Positions 24,496 through 36,317 of a DNA stretch of 64,000 bases are shown one piece after another. Position 1 is the first letter of the stretch; each line of letters begins with the position of its first letter. A program made the position numbers and the translations under genes. The notes under the pieces are model-generated. The model searched no databases. It was not told the origin of the DNA and saw nothing but the letters and a program-made list of their open reading frames with translations. The stretch is from Pyrinomonas methylaliphatogenes (GTDB lineage Bacteria > Acidobacteriota > Blastocatellia > Pyrinomonadales > Pyrinomonadaceae), in contig NZ_CBXV010000007.1 in NCBI RefSeq assembly GCF_000820845.2, positions 186,082-250,081 on the forward strand, written 5' to 3'.

Positions 24496-25420
24496 ACCCC
24501 CCATCGCTCGCGCCGCGCTCGCCCGACTCCTAGCGCTCGCCCTGTCTTTCTCGGTTCTATCGCTCTGCTGTCAACGCGCCGCGTTGAATCATGTGGCGCA
24601 ACGTCCGCGGCGCATCATCTCCTTGAGCCCGAGCATCACCGAGATACTTTACGGCATCGGCGCTTTCGACCGCGTCGTCGCCGTCTCGGACTATTGCCAA
24701 TATCCGCCGGAAGTCGAGCGCTTGCCGCGTGTCGGTGGATGGTCCAATCCGAACGTTGAACGCATCGCATCGTTACAACCTGATCTGGTCATCGTCACAG
24801 AGGCACAAGCGCCGTTTGTGCGTGATCGCCTGGAAGGTTTGGGAATCAAAACGCTTGCCGTGCCCGGGCAGACGCTCGAAGATGCTTTCACGGCGATGCG
24901 TCTGATCGGAGAGGCAACCGGAAATCATGCCGAGGCGGAAAGACTCATCGCGCAAACGCGCGCGGCGCTGGAGGAGATCAGTCAGAGGGCGCGCGGATTG
25001 AATCGCCCGCGCGTCCTCTGCATCGTTGATCGCGTGCCGGGGACGTTGCGCGATCTTTACGCCGCTACCGAGGGAAGCTTCCTTTGTGATCTGATCAAGA
25101 TCGCGGGCGGCGAGCCTGTTGCGCCGCCCGCGGGCATCGGCTACGGACGAATATCGAAAGAGGCTGTCGTTGCGCTCGATCCGGATGTGATCATCGACAT
25201 GGTACAAGGGGCGCAAGGGCGATTTGCCGAAGACCCCGTCGCCGTCTGGAAAGCGGAGTTGCCGCAGTTGAAGGCCGTGCGCGAAGAGCGCGTCCACCCG
25301 ATCCGCGATCCGTCCGTGCTCCATCCGTCTCAATTCGTCGGAGCGACGGCGCGCCTTTTTGCTGAGATCATTCATCCGGAAGTCTTCAAAGCGAGCGCCG
25401 CGCCAGACGCTCGCAGTTAG
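24470..25420 (+). CDS. btuF: BtuF-like periplasmic cobalamin-binding lipoprotein
   Basis: This 316-residue class III substrate-binding protein is read from the ATG at 24470, with AGAGG about 10 nt before it. The N-terminal signal ends in a lipobox-like LSLC. Two Rossmann-like lobes joined by a helix are suggested by RRIISLSPSITEILYGIGAFDRVVAVSDYC, the GGWSNPNVERIASLQPDLVIV region, and later DPDVIIDM. The motifs match BtuF rather than iron-siderophore binders, and the riboswitch upstream agrees. It overlaps the DUF5522 gene, and an ATPase gene follows 16 nt later. No permease gene is present between or after them. Confidence 0.85.
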   Translation: MICGRKTDEPPIARAALARLLALALSFSVLSLCCQRAALNHVAQRPRRIISLSPSITEILYGIGAFDRVVAVSDYCQYPPEVERLPRVGGWSNPNVERIASLQPDLVIVTEAQAPFVRDRLEGLGIKTLAVPGQTLEDAFTAMRLIGEATGNHAEAERLIAQTRAALEEISQRARGLNRPRVLCIVDRVPGTLRDLYAATEGSFLCDLIKIAGGEPVAPPAGIGYGRISKEAVVALDPDVIIDMVQGAQGRFAEDPVAVWKAELPQLKAVREERVHPIRDPSVLHPSQFVGATARLFAEIIHPEVFKASAAPDARS

Positions 25421-25436
25421 CGCTTTGAATCTGAAG

Positions 25437-26252
25437 ATGAGCGGTGAACGAAGGCGAGATGACCTCGATCCGGGCACGCTGATGGAAGCGCGCTCGCTCT
25501 ACTTCGCTTACCCTAAAGGGCCCTGTGTCGTTTGTGGAGCCTCGCTACGGTTAATGCGTGGGACGGTCTCAGCGCTCATCGGCGCGAACGGATCGGGCAA
25601 ATCGACGCTGATTAAGTTGCTCTGCGGATTGCTTCGCCCACAACGCGGCACAGTGTCTTTTAAGGGGGCGGATCTTTACGAAATGGACGGACGCTTGCGC
25701 GCTCGGTACATCGCCTACGTGCCGCAGACTATGCGCACAGTCTTCCCGTTCACGGCGCTCGAAGTGGTCCTGACTGGGCGTAGTCCGTATACGCCACGAT
25801 TCCGTTTCGAAAGCGAGCGCGACCGTCGCCTCGCTCTCGATGCATTGGCCGCGGTCGAGGCGGCGCATTTGGCTGAGCGGCGAATGACCGAGCTTTCTGG
25901 CGGCGAGCGGCAGATGGTCATGTTGGCGCGCGCGCTGGCACAGGAACCGGAGTGCTTGTTGCTCGATGAGCCGTCATCCTCGCTCGATCTGAAGCATCGC
26001 GCCGCGCTCATGCGCCATCTGCGTCGATTGCGCGATGAGAGGGGATTGACGGCGCTCGTCGTCACGCACGATCTGCAACTGCTCGACGCCAGATTCGATC
26101 AGGTCTGCGCCATGCGTTGCGGAGCGATCGTCGCGGTCGGCGCGCCAGCGGAAGTCTTGCGCGATGACGTTCTGCGCGACGTTTACGACGACGAGCGCAT
26201 ACGAGTTAGCCTGAGCGGCGGACATCTTTTCGTCTGGTCCGAAGATCAATAG
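25437..26252 (+). CDS. btuD: BtuD-like ABC transporter ATPase
   Basis: This 271-residue ATPase of the FecE/BtuD type energises import of B12 or a chelate across the inner membrane. Walker A is GANGSGKST, the Q-loop is in YVPQTMRT, the signature is LSGGERQ, Walker B is CLLLDEPSSSLD and the switch His is in VVTHDLQ. The start at 25437 is chosen; an ATG 15 codons later is possible. The gene would need a BtuC/FecD-type permease, which is not encoded in the window. Confidence 0.88.
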   Translation: MSGERRRDDLDPGTLMEARSLYFAYPKGPCVVCGASLRLMRGTVSALIGANGSGKSTLIKLLCGLLRPQRGTVSFKGADLYEMDGRLRARYIAYVPQTMRTVFPFTALEVVLTGRSPYTPRFRFESERDRRLALDALAAVEAAHLAERRMTELSGGERQMVMLARALAQEPECLLLDEPSSSLDLKHRAALMRHLRRLRDERGLTALVVTHDLQLLDARFDQVCAMRCGAIVAVGAPAEVLRDDVLRDVYDDERIRVSLSGGHLFVWSEDQ

Positions 26253-26282
26253 GCCACCGGAGAAAAATCCCCTCAACCTCGC

Positions 26283-26311
26283 TTGACAGAGAAAGAGGCG
26301 CTGTGTATATT
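26283..26311 (+). promoter_or_regulatory. strong promoter of the str-S10-spc-alpha run
   Basis: TTGACA (26283-26288) and TATATT (26306-26311) are 17 bp apart, a near-perfect housekeeping promoter. Transcription would start about 26318. Confidence 0.85.
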
Positions 26312-26317
26312 TCGCCC

Positions 26318-26337
26318 TTTGGACTGCAACGTCCAAA
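26318..26337 (+). other. 5'-terminal hairpin of the rpsL leader
   Basis: TTTGGAC and GTCCAAA pair around TGCAAC. It lies at the predicted 5' end of the mRNA and could protect the transcript. Confidence 0.5.
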
Positions 26338-26726
26338 GCTTTCGTATCAGCAAAAGGCAACGTCGAAGAGGTTCTGTCGGTGCGGAGGCGTTGCTCGACA
26401 TCGGCGACGATTGGCGCCGATGTCGCGTGGTTGACGGTTATTGTGGCGTAAAGGCTCTTGCGCGAAACTGGGGCGTAGGAGCTCGCGATAAAGTGGAGAT
26501 CTCTCCTAGAGCGTGCGACGCCACAGATAAGTCGGGCTAGAAGGGAGCCAGGATCCGCACCCGCCAAGAGAGCGACATCAGAACTCCCTCGAATTTCGGG
26601 TCTTCTTAGAGGCTTTTTCGGAAGCGCGCCGCGAAGCTTGTCTTGTGCGGATGAGGGGTCCGACAAGAAGCAGGTGAGCGGGGTGAGTTTGCGCTTTTGC
26701 TAGGATGAGAAGGGGAGAAGAGAGTC

Positions 26727-27627
<901 letters not shown>

Positions 27628-27686
27628 TAGGTGTAAAGGGCGATCATCTTCGTCGCCCACAACACATCGCCTGATATCAGAGAGTT

Positions 27687-29783
27687 ATGCCTAAGCACGA
27701 TTTAAAGAGATTTCGCAACATCGGCATCATGGCGCACATCGATGCCGGAAAGACGACGACCACCGAGCGCATCCTGTACTACACGGGCGTTTCGCACAAG
27801 CTCGGCGAGGTGCACGAGGGCACGGCGACCATGGACTGGATGCCGCAGGAGCAGGAGCGCGGCATTACGATCACGAGCGCCGCGACGACCTGCTTTTGGC
27901 GTCGGTTCGGTCAAGAGTACCGCATCAACATCATCGACACGCCGGGCCACGTGGACTTCACGATGGAGGTCGAACGCTCCTTGCGCGTGCTCGATGGTGC
28001 CGTTGCCGTCTTCGACGGCGTCGCGGGCGTCGAGCCGCAATCTGAAACGGTTTGGCGGCAGGCGGACAAATACCGCGTCCCGCGCATCTGCTTCATCAAC
28101 AAGTTGGATCGCGCTGGAGCTTCGTTCACCCGTTCGGTCGAGTCGATCGTCAATCGGCTCGGGGCCAATCCCGTCCCCATCCAGATCCCAATCGGCCTTG
28201 AGGATGAGTTTCGCGGCGTCGTCGATCTGATCGGCATGCGCGGCCTCGTCTGGAAGGATGAGACCAAAGGGGCCGAGTACGTGGTGATCGACATCCCTGA
28301 GGAACTCAAAGAAGAGGCTGCCGCCGCGCGCGAGAAGCTCCTCGAAGCGGTCGCCAGCATTGACGACGACTTGATGGTCAAGTACTTGGAGGGCGAGGAG
28401 ATCACCGAAGATGAGATCCGCGCGGCGCTGCGGCGCGGAACCATCGAGCAGAAGCTCGTGCCCGTTTTGGGCGGCGCCGCCTTCAAGAATAAAGGCGTGC
28501 AACCGCTGCTCGATGCCGTCGTCGATTATCTGCCCAGCCCGCTCGACATCCCGCCAGTCGAAGGCACCAACCCGAAAACAGGAGAGAAGGAAACCCGTCC
28601 GGCTGATGAGAACGCGCCGTTCAGCGGTTTGGTCTTCAAGATCATGACCGATCGGCATCTCGGGCAGCTCTCCTACGTGCGCATCTATAGCGGCAAGATC
28701 AGCGCGGGGACATATGTCTACAACTCGACCAAGGATTCGAAAGAGCGCGTCGGACGCTTGATGCGCATGCACGCCAACAAGCGCGAGGACATAGAGGAGG
28801 CGAGCGCAGGCGAGATCGTCGCCATCGGTGGGATGAAGAACGTAACGACGGGCGACACCATCTGCGACGAAGCCCATCCGATCGTGCTCGAAGCGATGGA
28901 GTTCCCGACGCCGGTCATCCGCGTCGCGGTCGAACCGAAGACGCGCGCCGACCAAGATAAGTTGAGCACGGCGTTGCAACGTCTGGCGCAGGAAGACCCA
29001 TCCTTCAACGTCTCGACCGATCAGGAGACCGGCCAGACGATCATCGCCGGCATGGGCGAGTTGCATCTGGAGATCATCGTCGATCGCATGCGCCGCGAAT
29101 TCGGCGTCGAAGCGAACGTCGGACAGCCGCAGGTCGCCTACCGCGAAACGATCACGCAGCCGGCGCAAGGCAAGGCGATCTATAAGCGGCAAACGGGCGG
29201 GCGCGGTCAGTACGGTCACGTCGAGATCGAGATCGAACCGGCTCCGGGGCAGGGGTTCGTCTTCGAGAACCTGATCACCGGCGGCGTCATTCCGAAGGAG
29301 TTCATCAAGCCGACCGAAGAGGGGATCCGCGATGCTATGGAACGCGGTTACTTGGCTGGCTACGAGATGGTCGATATCAAAGTCAAGCTCGTCTTCGGTT
29401 CGTACCACGAAGTCGATTCGGACGAGCGTTCGTTCCATATCGCCGGCAGTCTTGCGTTCCAAGACGCGGTGAAGAAGGCCGCCCCGGTCCTGCTGGAACC
29501 GATCATGCGCGTCGAGATCGTCACGCCCGAAGAGTACATGGGGGCGGTCAACGGCGACTTGATGTCGCGTCGCGGTCGCATCGAGAAGATGGAAGCGCGG
29601 CCCGGCGGCGTGCAGGTGATCACGGCGCTCGTGCCGCTCGCCGAGATGTTCGGCTACACGACCGATCTTCGGTCGCTCACGCAGGGGCGCGCCACCTCGA
29701 CCATGCACTTCGAGCGCTATGAGCAAGCGCCCAAGCAGATCGCTGATGAGGTCATCGCGCGCGTGCAAGGGGTGGCCAAATGA
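27687..29783 (+). CDS. fusA: elongation factor G
   Basis: This 698-residue GTPase drives ribosomal translocation. The G-domain motifs are [27 protein letters not shown] and NKLD. Domains II-V follow, with the domain IV/V strings [14 protein letters not shown] and [14 protein letters not shown]. Third gene of the str operon. Codons are strongly C- and G-ending (ATC, GGC, CGC), which contrasts with tuf next door. Confidence 0.98.
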   Translation: MPKHDLKRFRNIGIMAHIDAGKTTTTERILYYTGVSHKLGEVHEGTATMDWMPQEQERGITITSAATTCFWRRFGQEYRINIIDTPGHVDFTMEVERSLRVLDGAVAVFDGVAGVEPQSETVWRQADKYRVPRICFINKLDRAGASFTRSVESIVNRLGANPVPIQIPIGLEDEFRGVVDLIGMRGLVWKDETKGAEYVVIDIPEELKEEAAAAREKLLEAVASIDDDLMVKYLEGEEITEDEIRAALRRGTIEQKLVPVLGGAAFKNKGVQPLLDAVVDYLPSPLDIPPVEGTNPKTGEKETRPADENAPFSGLVFKIMTDRHLGQLSYVRIYSGKISAGTYVYNSTKDSKERVGRLMRMHANKREDIEEASAGEIVAIGGMKNVTTGDTICDEAHPIVLEAMEFPTPVIRVAVEPKTRADQDKLSTALQRLAQEDPSFNVSTDQETGQTIIAGMGELHLEIIVDRMRREFGVEANVGQPQVAYRETITQPAQGKAIYKRQTGGRGQYGHVEIEIEPAPGQGFVFENLITGGVIPKEFIKPTEEGIRDAMERGYLAGYEMVDIKVKLVFGSYHEVDSDERSFHIAGSLAFQDAVKKAAPVLLEPIMRVEIVTPEEYMGAVNGDLMSRRGRIEKMEARPGGVQVITALVPLAEMFGYTTDLRSLTQGRATSTMHFERYEQAPKQIADEVIARVQGVAK

Positions 29784-29839
29784 TCGACTAGAGATCTGAG
29801 GTTTGATGAGAAAATCTTGGTGAAGATGGAGAAGGGAAT

Positions 29840-31027
29840 ATGAGCAAAGAGAGGTTTGATCGGACGAAGCCGCATGTGAACATAGGGACGATAGGGCATG
29901 TGGATCATGGGAAGACGACGTTAACGGCGGCGATCACGCGGGTGTTATCGAAGAGGAATCCGCGTGTGCAGTATCGGTCGTTTGAGACGATCGACAATGC
30001 GCCGGAGGAGCGGCAGCGGGGGATCACGATAGCGACGGCGCATGTGGAGTATGAGACGGAGAAGCGGCATTATGCGCATGTGGATTGTCCTGGGCATGCG
30101 GATTATGTGAAGAACATGATTACGGGTGCGGCGCAGATGGATGGGGCGATTCTTGTGGTGGCGGCGACAGATGGGCCGATGCCGCAGACGCGGGAGCACA
30201 TATTGTTGGCGCGGCAGGTGGGGGTGCCGGCGATGGTGGTCTTTATGAACAAGGTGGATGCGGTGGATGATGCGGAGTTATTGGATTTGGTGGAGTTGGA
30301 GGTGCGGGAGTTATTGAGTCAGTATGATTTTCCTGGTGACGAGGTGCCGGTGATTCGTGGGTCGGCGTTAGGGGCGTTGAATGGGGAGGAGAAGTGGGAG
30401 CAGACGGTGTTGGAGTTGATGGAGGCCGTAGACAACTACATACCGACGCCTGAGCGGGATGTGGACAAGCCGTTTTTGATGCCGATCGAGGACATCTTTA
30501 CGATACAGGGGCGCGGGACGGTGGCGACCGGGCGGATCGAGCGCGGGCGGATAAGGTTGAACGAGCCGGTGGAGATTGTGGGTTTGCGTCCGACGCGGCA
30601 GACGGTGGTGACCGGGATCGAGATGTTTCGGAAGCTGTTGGACGAGGGGGTTGCAGGTGACAACGTAGGGTTGTTGTTGCGGGGTGTAGAGCGGCGGGAT
30701 GTGGAGCGTGGGCAGGTGATTGCCAAGCCTGGGACGATCACGCCGCATGTGCGGTTTCGGGCCGAGACGTATGTATTGACGAAGGAGGAGGGGGGTCGGC
30801 ACACGCCGTTTTTCAGTGGGTATCGGCCGCAGTTTTATTTTCGGACGACGGATGTGACTGGGGTGGTGAAGTTGCCTGAGGGGGTGGAGATGGTGATGCC
30901 CGGGGACAATGTGAATTTGGAGGTGGAGTTGATCACGCCAGTGGCGTTGGAGAAGGGGTTACGGTTTGCGATTCGGGAAGGTGGGCGGACGGTTGGAGCT
31001 GGCACCGTCACCGAAATACTGGAATAG
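29840..31027 (+). CDS. tuf: elongation factor Tu
   Basis: This 395-residue GTPase delivers aminoacyl-tRNA to the ribosome. The motifs are [43 protein letters not shown] and NKVD. Length and sequence are normal. The DNA is odd: most of the gene uses GGG for Gly, CGG for Arg, GTG for Val, TTG/TTA for Leu and several ATA for Ile, whereas fusA and the ribosomal genes use GGC, CGC, ATC and CTC. Only the last ~10 codons look like the neighbours. AGAAGGGAAT precedes the ATG. Closes the str operon and sits 25 bp before rpsJ. Confidence 0.98.
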   Translation: MSKERFDRTKPHVNIGTIGHVDHGKTTLTAAITRVLSKRNPRVQYRSFETIDNAPEERQRGITIATAHVEYETEKRHYAHVDCPGHADYVKNMITGAAQMDGAILVVAATDGPMPQTREHILLARQVGVPAMVVFMNKVDAVDDAELLDLVELEVRELLSQYDFPGDEVPVIRGSALGALNGEEKWEQTVLELMEAVDNYIPTPERDVDKPFLMPIEDIFTIQGRGTVATGRIERGRIRLNEPVEIVGLRPTRQTVVTGIEMFRKLLDEGVAGDNVGLLLRGVERRDVERGQVIAKPGTITPHVRFRAETYVLTKEEGGRHTPFFSGYRPQFYFRTTDVTGVVKLPEGVEMVMPGDNVNLEVELITPVALEKGLRFAIREGGRTVGAGTVTEILE

Positions 31028-31052
31028 AGGTTTGGAGCGCTGAAATAGGACC

Positions 31053-31376
<324 letters not shown>

Positions 31377-31384
31377 ATTGGCGG

Positions 31385-31449
31385 CTGGTGATAGGCGATG
31401 AACTCTGGCGGCAACCTATCGCCCCTCGCCTATTACCTCCGATCACCAG
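31385..31449 (+). other. inverted repeat in the rpsJ-rplC gap
   Basis: CTGGTGAT (31385-31392) pairs with ATCACCAG (31442-31449). An overlapping alternative pairs GTGATAGGCGA with TCGCCTATTAC with one wobble. The two pairings exclude each other, so the RNA could switch shape. It lies just before the L3 ribosome binding site. Confidence 0.5.
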
Positions 31450-31464
31450 TTGTTGAGGTTCAAG

Positions 31465-32121
31465 ATGATCAACGGCATCATCGGCAGAAAACTTGGGATG
31501 ACGCAGATCTTCGCGCCCGACGGGACGGTCACTCCGGTGACAGTGATCAAGGCCGGCCCGTGCGTCGTCGTACAGAAGAAGTCGGCGGCTGGGCCGGATG
31601 GATATAACGCCGTCCAACTCGGGTTGGTCGAGGATCGGCCAATCAAGTTGAAGCGGGTCAACAAACCCATGCGCGGCCACTTCGAGAAGACGGGTGGCGG
31701 TGTGCCGCCGACGCGCGTACTCAAAGAGATTCGACTGGAGCATTCGCCTGATGATATCAAAGTGGGCGATAAGGTCTCCGTCGATCAGTTCAAGGACGGC
31801 GAGATCGTCGATGTCACGGGGCGGAGCAAAGGGCGCGGTTTTGCCGGGACGGTCAAGCGGCATGGTTTCAATCGCGGCCCCGAATCGCATGGTTCGATGA
31901 ATGTGCGGGCGCCGGGATCGATAGGCGCATCGGCTTTCCCCTCGCGCGTTCTGAAGGGGACGCGCGCTGCCGGGCACATGGGGGATCGGCGCGTGACGGT
32001 CAAAGGGTTGACGGTGGTGCGCGTCGATGCGGAGCGGAACTTGCTCTTGGTGCGCGGCGCCGTGCCCGGCGCAAACGGCAGTGTCGTCATCATCAAGAAG
32101 TCGACCAAAACGAAGCGCTGA
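31465..32121 (+). CDS. rplC: 50S ribosomal protein L3
   Basis: This 218-residue protein starts at [16 protein letters not shown] (ATG 31465); a TTG five codons upstream is less likely. The family motif [18 protein letters not shown] is followed by [24 protein letters not shown]3 reaches toward the peptidyl-transferase centre. Confidence 0.97.
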   Translation: MINGIIGRKLGMTQIFAPDGTVTPVTVIKAGPCVVVQKKSAAGPDGYNAVQLGLVEDRPIKLKRVNKPMRGHFEKTGGGVPPTRVLKEIRLEHSPDDIKVGDKVSVDQFKDGEIVDVTGRSKGRGFAGTVKRHGFNRGPESHGSMNVRAPGSIGASAFPSRVLKGTRAAGHMGDRRVTVKGLTVVRVDAERNLLLVRGAVPGANGSVVIIKKSTKTKR

Positions 32122-32165
32122 GCCGATCCAAAGCGGGCTCGTCGAATTGAGGCGGAGTTTGATTT

Positions 32166-32822
32166 ATGCCAACCGTAAAGGTGCGCAATCTGAAGAACGA
32201 GGAGGTCGGGGAGGTCGAGCTTCCCGATGAGGTCTTCGGCGTCGAGCTAAACGAGGCGTTGATCTACGCTGCGGTGCGCAACTTCCTCGCCAATAAGCGC
32301 GCGGGGACGGTCGCGACGAAGACGCGCGGCGACGTTTCCGGTTCCGGGCGTAAGCTTTGGCGGCAGAAAGGGACGGGGCGGGCGCGCGTCGGCTCGATCC
32401 GCTCGCCGCTGTGGAAGGGTGGCGGCAACGTCCACGGACCGCAACCGCGCGATTGGTCTTACGCGCTGCCGAAGAAGATGCGGCGCGGCGCGCTGCGCTC
32501 GGCGTTATCGGAGCGTCTTCGCGAAGGCAATCTGATCGTGATCGACAGCTTCTCGTTGGATCAGCCGAAGACCAAGGAGTTCGTGCGCGCGATGGCGACT
32601 CTTGGCGTGGACGGAAGCAAGGCGCTCATCGTCGATTCAAAGGATAACCGCAATCTCATCTTGGCGGCGCGTAACGTCGAGCGCGTCAAAGTCGTCGAGA
32701 GCGACGAGGTGAACATCTATGACGTGCTCTATCACGAAAAGTTGCTGATCTCGCGCGCTGCCGCCGAGAGATTGGCGCAGCGGCTCGATCCTGAAAGGAG
32801 CGTTAGCCAGAAGGAGGCGTAA
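32166..32822 (+). CDS. rplD: 50S ribosomal protein L4
   Basis: The 218 residues show the usual loop [29 protein letters not shown], reported here in outline, that lines the exit tunnel, and the C-terminal [19 protein letters not shown]. In proteobacteria L4 also represses its own operon; whether it does here is unknown. Three bases separate it from rplW. Confidence 0.97.
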   Translation: MPTVKVRNLKNEEVGEVELPDEVFGVELNEALIYAAVRNFLANKRAGTVATKTRGDVSGSGRKLWRQKGTGRARVGSIRSPLWKGGGNVHGPQPRDWSYALPKKMRRGALRSALSERLREGNLIVIDSFSLDQPKTKEFVRAMATLGVDGSKALIVDSKDNRNLILAARNVERVKVVESDEVNIYDVLYHEKLLISRAAAERLAQRLDPERSVSQKEA

Positions 32823-32825
32823 GAG

Positions 32826-33131
32826 ATGCGGACCATCTGGGACATCATCAAAGCGCCGGTCATCACGGAGAAGGCGCTCGTCGCCAAAGAGGAGGCGCAA
32901 GGTGGGCGCCAATTGCTCACTTTCCGCGTCGATCGCCGCGCGACCAAGCCGGAGATCAAGGAAGCTGTCGAGCGCATCTTCGGCGTCAAAGTCGAGAAGG
33001 TGCGCACGATCAACTGCCGGGGCAAGGTGACGCGGCGCGGACGCTTCGAGGGGCGGCGTCCAGCCTGGAAGAAGGCTTACGTGACTTTGAAGGCTGGAGA
33101 GAAACCGGTCGATTACGGCGAGATGGTCTAG
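32826..33131 (+). CDS. rplW: 50S ribosomal protein L23
   Basis: This 101-residue protein lies at the tunnel exit, where it docks trigger factor and SRP. The string [17 protein letters not shown] opens the protein and [19 protein letters not shown] follows, with the basic loop. Normal length. Confidence 0.96.
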   Translation: MRTIWDIIKAPVITEKALVAKEEAQGGRQLLTFRVDRRATKPEIKEAVERIFGVKVEKVRTINCRGKVTRRGRFEGRRPAWKKAYVTLKAGEKPVDYGEMV

Positions 33132-33183
33132 GGGGCTCAGAGAGCTCGGCCCTTGATCTTCCGAAAACCGTACGGGGTGCATT

Positions 33184-34014
33184 ATGGGCATCAAAAAACT
33201 GACACCGACATCGCCAGCGCGACGTTATCAAACCTATCTGACGCGCGATGAGTTGACGCCCGGGGCGGAGCCGGAAAAGTCTCTGCTCGTGCCGAAGAAG
33301 CGCATCTCGGGGCGCAACAATTACGGGCACATCACCGTCCGGCGGCGCGGCGGCGGGCACAAGCGCTTCTATCGCATCATCGATTTCAAGCGCGACAAGA
33401 TCGGCATCCCCGGGCGCGTCACGCAGATCGAGTACGATCCGAACCGCTCGGCCCACATCGCGCTTATCACCTACTTGGATGGCGAGAAGCGTTACATCCT
33501 CGCTCCGGTCGGGTTGGAGGTCGGGAAGATGGTGATGAGCGGGCCCGATGCTGACATCTTGCCGGGCAACGCATTGCCGATCCGTAATATTCCGCTCGGC
33601 ACGCAGATTCACAACATCGAACTGCGCCCCGGCAAGGGCGGGCAGCTCGTGCGCGCCGCCGGATCGTTCGCGCAACTTCTCGCTAAAGAAGGGGATTACG
33701 CGCAGATCCGCATGCCATCGGGCGAGATCCGCTTGGTATCGGTCGATTGCATGGCCACCATCGGCCAAGTGGGCAACGTTGAGCACGAGAACGAAAGTTT
33801 GGGCAAAGCCGGGCGCTCGCGCTGGAAAGGGATTCGCCCGCACGTCCGCGGCGTGGCGATGAACCCGGTGGATCATCCGCACGGCGGCGGCGAGGGGCGC
33901 ACGAGCGGCGGACGGCACCCCGTGACCCCTTGGGGACAGCCGACGCGCGGCTACAAGACGCGGCGCAATAAACGCACGCAAAAATGGATCGTGCGCGATC
34001 GAAGGGCGAAGTAG
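33184..34014 (+). CDS. rplB: 50S ribosomal protein L2
   Basis: The 276 residues include [33 protein letters not shown] and the C-terminal [20 protein letters not shown] with its conserved His near the peptidyl-transferase centre. Required for subunit joining and peptide-bond formation. Confidence 0.98.
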   Translation: MGIKKLTPTSPARRYQTYLTRDELTPGAEPEKSLLVPKKRISGRNNYGHITVRRRGGGHKRFYRIIDFKRDKIGIPGRVTQIEYDPNRSAHIALITYLDGEKRYILAPVGLEVGKMVMSGPDADILPGNALPIRNIPLGTQIHNIELRPGKGGQLVRAAGSFAQLLAKEGDYAQIRMPSGEIRLVSVDCMATIGQVGNVEHENESLGKAGRSRWKGIRPHVRGVAMNPVDHPHGGGEGRTSGGRHPVTPWGQPTRGYKTRRNKRTQKWIVRDRRAK

Positions 34015-34050
34015 TTCTCCGTAACTTGAGCGAAGCGGAACGGAAGATTT

Positions 34051-34347
34051 ATGGCACGTTCGGTCAAAAAAGGACCTTTCGTCGATGAGCACCTGTTGAA
34101 GAAGGTGCAGCAGGCGCGTGAGAGCGGGCAACGACCGCCAGCGATCAAGACTTGGTCGCGGCGCTCGACCATCACGCCCGAGATGGTTGGCCTCACCTTC
34201 GCCGTGCACAACGGGAAGAGGCACATCCCGGTCTATGTGACGGAGAATATGGTGGGCCACAAGCTGGGGGAATTTGCGCCGACGCGCACCTTCAAGGGGC
34301 ATCCGGGAACGAAGGCCGAAAAGTCGGCGAGGGTCGGAAAGAAGTAG
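34051..34347 (+). CDS. rpsS: 30S ribosomal protein S19
   Basis: The 98 residues match the family: [32 protein letters not shown] and the C-terminal [18 protein letters not shown]. Located in the 30S head beside S13. Confidence 0.97.
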   Translation: MARSVKKGPFVDEHLLKKVQQARESGQRPPAIKTWSRRSTITPEMVGLTFAVHNGKRHIPVYVTENMVGHKLGEFAPTRTFKGHPGTKAEKSARVGKK

Positions 34348-34422
34348 GATGGCACGCGCGGTAACGCAAAGCGTCGAAACGGGCGCTTCGGCGGGCTGAC
34401 CGCGAAGGTTGTGGAGTGCGGT

Positions 34423-34842
34423 ATGGAAGCGATAGCAAGAGCCAGATATCAACGTGGATCGCCGCAGAAGACGCGGCTTGTCGTTGACCTGATCCGTGGC
34501 AAGAACGTCAATGAGGCGTTGGCTATCTTGCGCTATGCGAACAAACGCGCGGCGCGGACCGTGGAGAAATGTTTACGGTCGGCGATCGCCAACGCGACGG
34601 AGTTGGCGGAGAGAGACAACATCGCGATCGATCCAGACGAGCTGTGGATCAAGGCCGCATACGTAGATCAAGGGCCGACCAAGCGACGTTATCGCATCCG
34701 TCCAGCTCCGCATGGGCGCGCTTACCGCGAGCGACGCCACTATTGCCATATCACGTTGCTCCTTTCGACCGAGGAGCGCAGCGAGAAGGCAACGAGACGG
34801 GCGAAAGCGCCAGAGGCTGCGACCGGAAACCAAGAGGAGTGA
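34423..34842 (+). CDS. rplV: 50S ribosomal protein L22
   Basis: This 139-residue protein is longer than the usual ~110 because of a C-terminal Ala/Glu/Lys tail. The ATG at 34423 with GGAG 6 nt upstream is preferred over a GTG at 34411. [21 protein letters not shown] and [22 protein letters not shown] are diagnostic; the latter hairpin lines the exit tunnel. Confidence 0.95.
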   Translation: MEAIARARYQRGSPQKTRLVVDLIRGKNVNEALAILRYANKRAARTVEKCLRSAIANATELAERDNIAIDPDELWIKAAYVDQGPTKRRYRIRPAPHGRAYRERRHYCHITLLLSTEERSEKATRRAKAPEAATGNQEE

Positions 34843-34858
34843 AGAGGGAGCGAAGGAA

Positions 34859-35596
34859 GTGGGTCAGAAAGTTCATCCATACGGATTTCGTCTCGGGTAT
34901 AACAAGGATTGGCATTCGCACTGGTTCGCCAAGCGCAACTTCGGCGATCTTCTGATCGAAGATCTGAAGCTGAAGAAGGAGTTGAAGGAGCGCTTTGCGG
35001 GCGCAGCCGTCTCACACGTGGACATCGAACGCGCGGCCAATCGCATGAAGCTCATCATCTATACGGCGCGCCCCGGCATCATCATCGGACGCAAAGGCGC
35101 CGAGATCGAAAAGCTCAAGGAGGAGATCGGGCGTAAGACCGGGCGCGAGGTTCTCATCTCGATCCAAGAGATCCGACGCCCTGAGTTGAACGCTCAGCTT
35201 CAGGCGGAGAAGATCGCCGCGCAACTCGAAAAGCGCGTCGCCTTCCGCCGGGCCATGCGCAAGGTCGTCGAGGAGTCCTTGCGCTTCGGCGCCGAGGGCG
35301 TCAAGGTGATGGTCAGCGGTCGGTTGAACGGGGCCGAGATCGCGCGCAGCGAATGGTATTTGGAAGGGCGACTCCCATTGCACACGTTGCGCGCAGACAT
35401 CGACTACGGTTTCGCGGAGGCCTACACGACATACGGCGTCATCGGCGTCAAGGTCTGGATCAATCGCGGCGAGATCCTCGATCCGAAAGCGGCGATGGCG
35501 CGCGGCACGAACACCGATCCGTTGACCGAAACGCGCGGAGAAAGGCGCGGACGCCGACGCGAGGGGGAACGTCGCCCGCGCGGCGAACGGGCGTGA
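34859..35596 (+). CDS. rpsC: 30S ribosomal protein S3
   Basis: This 245-residue protein begins with the GTG at 34859, reading [20 protein letters not shown] as in other S3 proteins, with GAGGGAG just upstream. The KH domain has [22 protein letters not shown]. The C-terminal tail is long and rich in Arg and Glu. Part of the mRNA entry site with S4 and S5. Confidence 0.96.
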   Translation: MGQKVHPYGFRLGYNKDWHSHWFAKRNFGDLLIEDLKLKKELKERFAGAAVSHVDIERAANRMKLIIYTARPGIIIGRKGAEIEKLKEEIGRKTGREVLISIQEIRRPELNAQLQAEKIAAQLEKRVAFRRAMRKVVEESLRFGAEGVKVMVSGRLNGAEIARSEWYLEGRLPLHTLRADIDYGFAEAYTTYGVIGVKVWINRGEILDPKAAMARGTNTDPLTETRGERRGRRREGERRPRGERA

Positions 35597-35646
35597 GCGA
35601 TCGAAATTGCACTGCACCTGAATCGTTAAGCGGAGAGTAGAGCGCT

Positions 35647-36075
35647 ATGTTGATGCCGAAGAAGGTGAAGCACCGCAAACAGATGCGCGGGCGCATGAAG
35701 GGCGAAGCGACGCGCGGGAACCAGATCAGTTTCGGCGAATACGGATTGAAAGCGTTGGAACCGGCGTGGATCACCAATCGTCAAATCGAGGCGGCGCGAA
35801 TCGCCATCACGCGCTATGTCAAGCGCGGCGGGAAGATCTGGATTCGCATCTTTCCGGATAAGCCGGTGACGAAGAAGCCGGCGGAGACGCGCATGGGGAA
35901 AGGCAAGGGCGCGCCCGAAGGATGGGTCGCGGTCGTCAAACCGGGGCGCATCCTTTACGAGATCGAGGGCGTAAGCGAGGAGATGGCGCGCGAAGCGATG
36001 CGACTGGCGGCACAGAAACTGCCGATCAAGACGCGATTCGTCACCCGCGCTGAACAGGAGAAAGGGGCGTTATGA
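35647..36075 (+). CDS. rplP: 50S ribosomal protein L16
   Basis: The 142 residues begin [19 protein letters not shown] and include the conserved [20 protein letters not shown] region, given in part. It binds near the A-site tRNA. Its last codon overlaps the rpmC start (ATGA), indicating translational coupling. Confidence 0.97.
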   Translation: MLMPKKVKHRKQMRGRMKGEATRGNQISFGEYGLKALEPAWITNRQIEAARIAITRYVKRGGKIWIRIFPDKPVTKKPAETRMGKGKGAPEGWVAVVKPGRILYEIEGVSEEMAREAMRLAAQKLPIKTRFVTRAEQEKGAL

Positions 36076-36293
36076 AACGACGTGAGGAGTTGAATCAGTT
36101 GCGCGAAATGACCGACGAACAGTTGCGCGAAGAGGCCGCGCGACTCAAAGAGTCGCTCTTTCGCTTGCGATTCAAACTTGCGCTCGGAGAGCTCGACGCC
36201 GTCAAACGCATTCGTCAAGAGAAGAAGACATTAGCGCGCGTGCAGACGTTGCTTCGCGAGCGTGAGTTGAAGCGACAGAAGAGCGCCGCCTAA
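36072..36293 (+). CDS. rpmC: 50S ribosomal protein L29
   Basis: This 73-residue two-helix protein has [21 protein letters not shown] and [14 protein letters not shown] followed by [20 protein letters not shown]. It lies near the tunnel exit. Overlaps rplP by 4 bp. Confidence 0.95.
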   Translation: MKRREELNQLREMTDEQLREEAARLKESLFRLRFKLALGELDAVKRIRQEKKTLARVQTLLRERELKRQKSAA

Positions 36294-36317
36294 GGGGCGC
36301 GGGAGGTTCTCGCGAAG

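Larger units (their letters stand above)
26253..26726. other. 474-bp region with the rpsL promoter and leader
   Basis: It contains a consensus promoter (26283-26311), a 7-bp hairpin right at the expected transcript start, and about 400 nt of leader with no convincing gene. A CTTGTC/GACAAG pairing (about 26637-26668) lies near its end. Confidence 0.6.

Noticed and set aside
26283-26540. 85-codon frame in the rpsL leader
   Set aside because: It starts on the -35 element of the promoter, so the transcript would not contain its start.
27702-29768. Very long open frame on the minus strand opposite fusA (688 codons)
   Set aside because: It is the mirror of fusA codon use (GC-rich, few stops). The product is Asp/Arg/Leu-rich with no domain, and fusA is certain.
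33010-34452. Minus-strand open frame of 480 codons opposite rplB and rpsS
   Set aside because: Shadow of three confirmed ribosomal genes; no recognisable protein sequence.
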